Part shown: piece by piece, positions 54,659-61,301 of the stretch
Numbering within the stretch: position 1 is the stretch's first letter
Layout: every line of letters starts with the position of its first letter
From: Symbiodinium natans
Taxonomy: Eukaryota > Sar > Dinophyceae > Suessiales > Symbiodiniaceae
Direction of reading: 5' to 3'
Length of the DNA: 64,000 nt
Assembly: GCA_905221605.1 (NCBI GenBank)
Contig: CAJNDS010001924.1
Location: 330,001 to 394,000 of the forward strand
Notes under the pieces: model-generated
What the model was told of the DNA's origin: nothing
Databases searched by the model: none
What the model saw: the letters and a program-made list of their open reading frames with translations, nothing else
Position numbers and translations under genes: made by a program

Positions 54659-55977
54659 AGTTGCTTACACTCCTAGAAGGGTTTATAGGGTTTAGGGTTT
54701 GGGGTTTAGGGTTTAGGGTGTCTCAATGAAGTTCTAGAAGGGTCTAGGGCTTAGGGTCTAGGGTTTAGGGTTTGGGGTTTAGGGTTTGGGGCCTTATAAA
54801 CCTTAGGACCCTATAAGCCCTCGACGTGGGGCTTAGGGTCTGGGATTGGTGGGTTTAGTGTTTAGGGCCTTTAGGCTTTAGGGGCAAGAGTTGAGGGTTT
54901 TAGGGTTTCGGAGGTCGTTGTGGTTGGTCGTTTGCAGGGCCGGTAGCCCTTAAGGTTTTAGAGCACTTCGGCTGGTCAAGAGATTCTTCTTTGAACCACT
55001 GGGCAGCCGAAGACGACCGCTGCTACTACGACTACTACGAAGAAATCGTACGCTCACTAGTAGTGAGAGTAGAAATACCCTAAACCCTAAACCCTAAACC
55101 CTAAACCCTAGTGATATACAGGCTGCACAGGGGTATGGTAACAACCTCTATACACGCACTCGCTGACAGCGAAGCCCAGTCGCTTAGGGTTTAGGGTTTA
55201 GGGTTTAGGGGCCATAAACCTTCACCCCTTACTCCTTGAGCTGCGCAGGGCGTGGCGCCAGCCGTATCGACAAGCTTAAACCCCATGCCCAACTCCACAT
55301 GCTAAACTCTGCACCCTAATCTTCGTATGAAGCTGAGCAATAACTTCCTAAAGCCGTAATCCGGACAAGCCTTCGGAGACCAAACTATCTAACCCTAAAC
55401 CCTATAGACACCGTAACCCACAAACGACAGGTTCGATAAGGCCCTGAACCCTCCAGCTTCTACCCCTTTTTTTGATGTTAGGGGCTTAAGGGTGTGTATC
55501 GGCCAATCTCTCTGAAGCCCTAGATCCTGAACACCTTAAGGTTCTACAGTTTAGGGAGTTTGGGTTTAGGGACTCAGCGGCTTTTGGGGGGCTAGTTAGG
55601 GGCTTTGGCTTTAAAGTTTGGGCGTTGGGGTGTATAGGGTTTAGGGTTTAGGGTTTAGGGTTTAGGGGGGGGGGGGGGGGGGCGAGATTCATGGTTTATG
55701 GCTTTGCTCCCCGAGGCCGGATCCCGTCAAGGCCAGCGGCTCCCCTCCTGGAGCAGAGTATGGGGTTTAGGGTTGGGGGTTTAGGGTTTAGGGTTTGGGG
55801 TTTAGGGTTTGGGGTTTAGGGTTTGGGGTTTTGGGTTTGGGGTTTAGGGTTTGGGGTTAGGGTGTGGGGTTTGAGGGTTTGAGGGTGTTGAATTTGGGGG
55901 GGCTTAGGCCTATAGGGTCTGGGGTAACTCTGAACTCTGAATCCTAAGCCACCAATCCTCCCTACCCCTTTGAACAG

Positions 55978-56044
55978 CGTTCTCAGGGCTGCTTCAGGTT
56001 TGCACTTGTGGAGCCCCTGCGCGCGACGATACAAGCGGTGAAAG
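55978..56044 (+). CDS. Exon candidate with consensus donor
   Basis: It reads RSQGCFRFALVEPLRATIQA, then VK plus one base, ending AAAG|GTAAGC, a textbook donor. Family unknown. Confidence 0.42.
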
Positions 56045-56464
56045 GTAAGCTGTTCAGCTCTCGCCTCACAGGATCCAGGTAGCTCAGGGTTGAGGGTTGA
56101 GGAAATTATAGGGTTTAGGGTTTAAGGTTTCGGGCTTAGGGCTTAAGGCTTGGGATTTAGCGTTCAGGGCTAGGGTTCAGGGATCAGGGTTGGGAATGCA
56201 GGCTTCGCGTGATTCAGGCTACCAGGACAAAACTGCTACTATGTTCACCTTTTGTCCGCCAGTGTCCACTACAGAGCGCGTTCCCTCAATTAGGGTCTCC
56301 ATTCTGGTGCCCTTTTCAATTTAGCAGTGGCTTGAATATTGTCGGGTTCCTCAGCAGAGGGACCCCGTTCTAGAGAGCTCTGCTGAAACTTAAGTTTGAA
56401 CTCTAAACCTCAAACCCTAAACCTCAAACCCTAAACCCTAAACCCTGTTGGGTACGGGTGCAAG

Positions 56465-56517
56465 GTCTGGGGAACTGCTGGAACAAAGCTGGCCCAACGT
56501 TTGGTGGCGGCGTTCAC
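56465..56517 (+). CDS. Orphan exon candidate
   Basis: After CAAG it reads (.)SGELLEQSWPNVWWRRS. The edges follow the AG|G rule on the left only. Family unknown. Confidence 0.32.
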
Positions 56518-56665
56518 GATCCGGGTTTCTTGGGTTTGCAGGGTTTGTAGGGTTTGCGGGTTTTGCAGGGTTCTACAGGGTTCATAGGGAATCATGGCAT
56601 TATAGGAATTCTAGGGGTCATAGGGTTTACAGGCTGTATAGGGCTTAGGGTTCAGATGGGTTCAG

Positions 56666-56759
56666 GAGCGTGCTTCACATGCTTGGCCGCGAGGTGCGCT
56701 ACTGGAACGATGCTAGCCACTGCACAGACCCTCACAGTGCCACGGATGCATCGCCTTAA
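56666..56759 (+). CDS. Orphan exon candidate
   Basis: After TTCAG it reads (.)SVLHMLGREVRYWNDASHC and on to a TAA at 56757. A GC donor at 56712 is also possible. Family unknown. Confidence 0.35.
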
Positions 56760-58433
56760 AGCTCTCTAACCTAAGCATTAAGCTGTAAGCCCACCCCAAA
56801 CCCTTGTGAAAAGCCCTATGTAAACCCTCAGCCAAACCTGAAACTACAAATCCGAAGCAGTAAGCCCTAAAACTCCCATCCGAACACCCAAGCTAAAGGC
56901 CAGCGCCGCAAACTGGGCCCCATGGCTTTTCCCCTGAACCCTTAGCCTTACATGCAAAGCTCCCCCCCCCCCCCGTACCTGGATGGTGCGTGATAGTAGG
57001 GTAGAAAGCGGCCGTCCTTAGAGTTGCAAGAAAAACAGCGATGCACCCGAATGCCTGGCAAGCATTGCGTGTGGGGGGGACACGAAGCCCACCGAACTCT
57101 AACTCCCAAACCCACCCCCGAAAGCACCCCGAAGCCTGTGAACACCTGGCAGGCTCCACTCTACACCCTAGACACTAAATCCCTTCCCCCTAAACCCTAA
57201 ACCCTAAACCCTGAACCCTGAACCCTGAACCCTGAACCCTGAACCCTGAAACCCGAAACCCCAAACACCTACAGAACTTCAGCCCTCTGGGCCTCTTTGG
57301 CCTCCTTTGCCTAGGCGGCACTGTTCTGCGGGTGCGGGTGGATATGCTCATCGCCAGCAGCTTTAGGGGCTTTAAGGGCTTTAAAGGCTTCTTAGGGTTT
57401 TTGAAGGGCTTCTAAGGGCATTCAGGGCTGTAATGGCTTAGGGCACCCGTAGCTGACCTTTCGCGCGTCAAAAGCTCCCAAACCCCAATTCGTCCGAGTG
57501 ATGCCCTAAAACCCTCAAACATCAAGCCATCAAGCTTTAAAGCTCATATGGCTTAGGTCCCTCTTTCTATCTCTGACCCACTGTCTTTCTGATTCTCTGT
57601 CCATCTGACTCTCTGTCCTTCAACTCTCTCGAGAGCGAGCACTGCATCTGTCGATTGCCAATTGTTGACCATGCCCTTGCAAACGTGTGGCTAAATTCGA
57701 GAGGAGGGTTGCAGGCACCGGGACCTTTCATATCAGTAAGCTCCCCAAAGAAAAACTCGACGGAAACAGCCCTTCAATGCCCAAGCCAATTCCAATACAC
57801 ATATGCAGTTCTCACATATACACCATGCACGAGTAGGGGTTTAGTATCTGGGATTTTAAAATGCCTTCATGCTGCGCCTTCCCTGGTCCGAAGTTGTAGC
57901 ATCTGCTCGCGCCCAAAGCTTAAAGTTCGACACAACCAGCTTGCCGAAATCAATCTCAGACCTCGGCAAAACCCCAAAAACCCTCAGCGCTGACACTGCA
58001 GGCAACCTATGCGCCCCTTATAGTTGCCTTATTCAGATTCCCAAGTATCACGCAGTTCGACCGCGCCCCTACGAATCCCATCCTGCATCCCTGGACCTCC
58101 AAACCTAAAACCTCCCGACCTCTAGGGGTGGTTTAGGGTTTAGGGTTTAGGGTTGAGGGTTTAGGGTTTTGGGTTTACCCCAGCTAACGATGCAAGTGTG
58201 CAGTCTGGGTTGCTGCTCAGGAACTTATACAACCATACGCTTTCCTTGTCATGGTGCCCGAAATCCAATATCCACCCAAAGCCCGAAAGCCTTAGTCCTA
58301 AACCCAACTGAGGCTTTATGACAACAGAGGACCCCAATGTAGACCCCCCTAAATAGTAGGATTTCCTTATCATAAAGGCCCCAATAAGGTACCCCTAACA
58401 TCGGAAACCCCCCAAATAAGCTAAACCCCAATA

Positions 58434-58510
58434 AAGGGGCCTTAAGAATTCGAACAGGGTTTGAGGGGTATTACAGTCGGAAATACTATTAGTAATTATT
58501 GGGACCCCTA
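58434..58510 (-). mobile_element. AGGGGTCGGAAT inverted-repeat element, copy D (reversed, degenerate)
   Basis: Read on the minus strand it has AGGGGTCCCAATAATTAC at one end and TTAAGGCCCC at the other. It is shorter and more diverged than copies A to C. Confidence 0.52.
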
Positions 58511-58556
58511 AACCCCAAACCCCAAACCCCAAACCCTAAGCCCTAAACCCTTCACG

Positions 58557-58709
58557 TTGCATGGGATCTTCAGGAAGGCCCACTACAGTCCCAACATCAG
58601 AATCCGCCATGGCAACGACTCGAATTGGAGAAATCTGTTTTACGACCAGCGAGATGCTCTGTCCTTAAGTGGCTTTTGTACAGGTTACCACAGACAATGC
58701 ATCGTGTAG
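58557..58709 (+). CDS. Orphan terminal exon candidate
   Basis: It reads LHGIFRKAHYSPNIRIRHGN, then DSNWRNLFYDQRDALSLSGF, to TAG at 58707. It is strongly protein-like and lies between an inverted-repeat element and the copia element. Family unknown. Confidence 0.35.
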   Translation: MHGIFRKAHYSPNIRIRHGNDSNWRNLFYDQRDALSLSGFCTGYHRQCIV

Positions 58710-58952
58710 AGCTCTGCTCATACCTTTATGAATACTTTCTGTCCAAAAGTCTATGTAAAGCTCTGCTTTACATCAGTGTTTGATCATGGCTCAAGGGCTA
58801 AATCTTCGCAGCCTTCCCTGAACCATAACAAGAGCGGGGCCGTCGGTGGCGTTGATGAATATGCCTCAGCAGCACATCGTCACTCCTCCTCAACAGCTTC
58901 GGAAGGGGCTGTTGCTCCATGCCACCGCCATAGCCAACGAACTTTACTTCCA

Positions 58953-61301
58953 TCATGCGTCTTTCCAAAATGCCAGCCACTGAGAGATCTTGTGCTTGGT
59001 ATTCACATTCTCCCATTTCAGCCGGACACGATGCTTCAAGCCCCGTTGGTTCCAGAGGTAGAGGACGTACTTGTACTGTCTTGTCGATGGCAGTGACCTC
59101 GAAGGAAATGCCCCCTCCACCAGGTTGGCCGAGAGTCTTTCCGCCATCTCCTTCTTGGATCCAGTGGTTGGTAGCCCTTCTTCTCTAAGGCCAGCTCGTA
59201 TATCCTCCACCACCATCAGCATCACGAGGTCGAAGCACACTCGGGGTCGCTCATCCCAATCATCATAACTTGGCTCACTTGTTGTAAAGCTCCTTGATAG
59301 TTCATCGACTTGGGTTTGTCGCCTTGGAGTCATTGGCATAGTTTCCATTCCAGCGACCAAAGGTGACCTTGTAGTAGAGGGCGTCGACGAAGCCTGTGGG
59401 ATCGGTGACGAAGCCTGTGGAATCAGTGATGAAGCCTGTGGGATCGGTGACGAAGCCTGTGGGATCGGTGACGAAGCCTGTGGGATCGGTGACGAAGCCT
59501 GTGGGATCGGTGACGAAGCCTGTGGGATCAGTGAGGAAGCCTGTGGGATCGGTGACGAAGCCGGTTGGATCGGAGAGGAAGCCTGTTGGATCAGTGACGA
59601 GTTAAACTCTTCACTGGCCAACCGATCAAGTTCCAACTCCAGGGCACGCCTCGTCGCTGTCTCTAATCTCTGTAGCTTCCTCAATCGCCGTGCTCCAGCT
59701 CCAGGTGTCCAATCCATCATTCTAGCTGTAGTCCATTTGACCCCTTCCCAAATCGCCACCACCCCAGCCACTGCAAGGAAAATTAGCAACCATCCCACCA
59801 TATCCCAGTCCACTGACAGACGACCTTGGAGGGCAGCATCCTCCTCCTCGGCCTTCGTCCCGACTATCAACATGCAGCAGACCAAAGCCAAAAGTGCCCT
59901 TGCCGAAATACTCGAGCCCATTCTTGTCGTTGGCGTCTCGGTCTGCTCATCCTTTACTCCCCATAGAGCAAGGAGGTCGCTGATCCTTTGGGCCGGCATG
60001 GCCTTCGTCAAAAGGTCAGCGAGCTGGATCCGTCCAGCGCAATGCTTGATGGCCATGATGCCGGCATCCAGCTGTTCCTGCAACCACCCCGCCTTTATGC
60101 GAAGATGTCTGGTTCTCCATCCCCCGTTCCCAGAGGTGATCGCCAGGGCAGAGGTGCTGTCGGTGTAGATCGTTCTCGACGATACCTCCACCCCCACGTC
60201 TTGTAGTAGAGCTTCCACCCCCAACGTGGCGACTGCCCCGTCCAGCAGAGCAATGAGTTCACTCTCCGCCGTGGAAAGTGATATCACACTTTGTCTCCCC
60301 GATCGCCATACTATGGCCCGACCCGACTCCGGAGCATATGCTGCATCGCAGAACAAGGAGAGGTCTGTGCCGTCGTAGGCGATGGTCAATCGCCGGGTTT
60401 GCGTTCTTTGAAGATATCCCAGCGCTTTGTAGCCGATGGCAATCACCCTCGAAGGCGCTCGGGTTGTCAAGGTCGACATGAGTGAGGTCACAAATGCCAG
60501 GTCAGGACGGCTCCGTTGAGAAACCCATAGCAGCTCGCCTGTTAGTTGTTGGGCAAGATGAACGTCGAAGTCGCTCGGGGGAAGGTCGTTCTTCAGCACA
60601 GAGAAAGAAGCCGAGTCCTTGCTCAAAGGAATGCGATCCAGCTGAGTAGTTGGGATCTCCCTCATCCTTAGGAGCTCACGGATGTATGCCTCCTGCGCAA
60701 TGCCAAAGGACAATGACCCTCCTTCTTCCCCTCTGAGATATATCTCCATGCCCAGGAACCTCAGAGGTTGATGCCGAGAAATCAGCTGTAGGTCAGTCGT
60801 CTCCCACAGCCTTTGAATTCCTTGGGCCAGGGCTGTGATCGTATTTTTGCAACCACAGATCATGAAATCGTCCACATAGATCACAATGACCGCTACGATC
60901 TGGTTATTCGGCCCCAGGACTGTCCACCAAGCCGTGACCGCCTTGCCCTTCCGAAGTTGCAGCATGGCATCATTGATCTGTACCGAGAGGGACTCCAATT
61001 CGTGATCTCTGTAGTTGCCCCACAACCGAGGTGACTCTTTGAGTCCGTACAAGGCTCGAATCAGGCCCCATAACTCGAACTCCTCAATCAGGTTCAGACG
61101 CTCCAATAGTTTGGGGGGCTGCACCACTACCACTGGGTCCTTCGAAGACCTTCCCATTGGCGTCTTCAAGAAGGCCGTCACAATGTCGAGGATCCCCACC
61201 GTCCATTGGTTTTTGCAGGTCAATGTCAGGGCGGCCCTCACCGCCTCTGCAGGAGCTGCTTCGGTATAGATCCGAGCTGCTGTTGACCGCCATGTTGCCA
61301 C
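58953..61301 (-). CDS. Copia polyprotein part 2: reverse transcriptase, RNase H and unusual C-terminal extension
   Basis: It is numbered from GTG at 61301, which is only the frame start, not a true initiator. Reverse transcriptase: D39 (GILDIVTAFL) and YVDD at 142-145. RNase H: D319 (FCDAAY), E347 (STAESE), D381 (YTDSTSA) and D429 (LADLLTK). Copia polyproteins normally end about here (residue 440). This one continues for about 340 residues: hydrophobic segments at 468-481 and 503-518, a basic helix (537-562), a heptapeptide repeat (568-640) and a SAP-like motif (698-728). All catalytic residues are intact. Confidence 0.93.
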   Translation of the reverse strand: MATWRSTAARIYTEAAPAEAVRAALTLTCKNQWTVGILDIVTAFLKTPMGRSSKDPVVVVQPPKLLERLNLIEEFELWGLIRALYGLKESPRLWGNYRDHELESLSVQINDAMLQLRKGKAVTAWWTVLGPNNQIVAVIVIYVDDFMICGCKNTITALAQGIQRLWETTDLQLISRHQPLRFLGMEIYLRGEEGGSLSFGIAQEAYIRELLRMREIPTTQLDRIPLSKDSASFSVLKNDLPPSDFDVHLAQQLTGELLWVSQRSRPDLAFVTSLMSTLTTRAPSRVIAIGYKALGYLQRTQTRRLTIAYDGTDLSLFCDAAYAPESGRAIVWRSGRQSVISLSTAESELIALLDGAVATLGVEALLQDVGVEVSSRTIYTDSTSALAITSGNGGWRTRHLRIKAGWLQEQLDAGIMAIKHCAGRIQLADLLTKAMPAQRISDLLALWGVKDEQTETPTTRMGSSISARALLALVCCMLIVGTKAEEEDAALQGRLSVDWDMVGWLLIFLAVAGVVAIWEGVKWTTARMMDWTPGAGARRLRKLQRLETATRRALELELDRLASEEFNSSLIQQASSPIQPASSPIPQASSLIPQASSPIPQASSPIPQASSPIPQASSPIPQASSLIPQASSPIPQASSTPSTTRSPLVAGMETMPMTPRRQTQVDELSRSFTTSEPSYDDWDERPRVCFDLVMLMVVEDIRAGLREEGLPTTGSKKEMAERLSANLVEGAFPSRSLPSTRQYKYVLYLWNQRGLKHRVRLKWENVNTKHKISQWLAFWKDA
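59106..59210 (-). other. SAP-like DNA-binding motif in copia extension
   Basis: Residues 698-730 of part 2 read VEDIRAGLREEGLPTTGSKK and continue EMAERLSANL. This fits the two-helix L..L...GLPT.G.K.EL..RL pattern of SAP domains, which bind AT-rich chromosomal DNA. Confidence 0.6.
59386..59600 (-). repeat. 21-base tandem repeat encoding SSPIPQA
   Basis: About ten units encode variants of S-S-P-I-P-Q-A in the copia C-terminal extension. The unit is exactly seven codons, so the frame is kept whatever the copy number. Confidence 0.9.

Larger units (their letters stand above)
52051..58433. other. Right-hand noncoding stretch
   Basis: It contains ACCCTAC arrays (53985-54070), GGGTTTGG arrays (55763-55870), CCCTGAA arrays (57212-57252), poly-G at 55662, and islands at 54564, 55978, 56465 and 56666. 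An open frame at 57655-57993 starts PIVDHALANVWLNSRGGL but is unrecognised. Confidence 0.4.
1..58550. repeat. Dispersed TTTAGGG/CCCTAAA heptamers and decayed derivatives
   Basis: Perfect arrays occur in both orientations throughout, including smaller ones at 135-192, 13404-13447, 18482-18520, 19197-19242, 20843-20880, 21106-21152, 21301-21350, 23089-23132, 32372-32429, 34026-34066, 35131-35185, 42024-42079, 48845-48887, 55078-55110 and 57190-57252. Between them much noncoding sequence looks like mutated heptamers (CCCTGAA, CCCAAGC, TTTCGGG). They stop at the copia element. Confidence 0.9.

Noticed and set aside
58783-58795. GGCTCAAG, the 3' end of the dinoflagellate spliced leader
   Set aside because: Eight bases only; the preceding bases do not match. 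Not evidence of a retroposed message.
58860-58952. Definite 3' LTR of the copia element
   Set aside because: A purine tract and TG start can be imagined, but without the 5' LTR no repeat can be compared.
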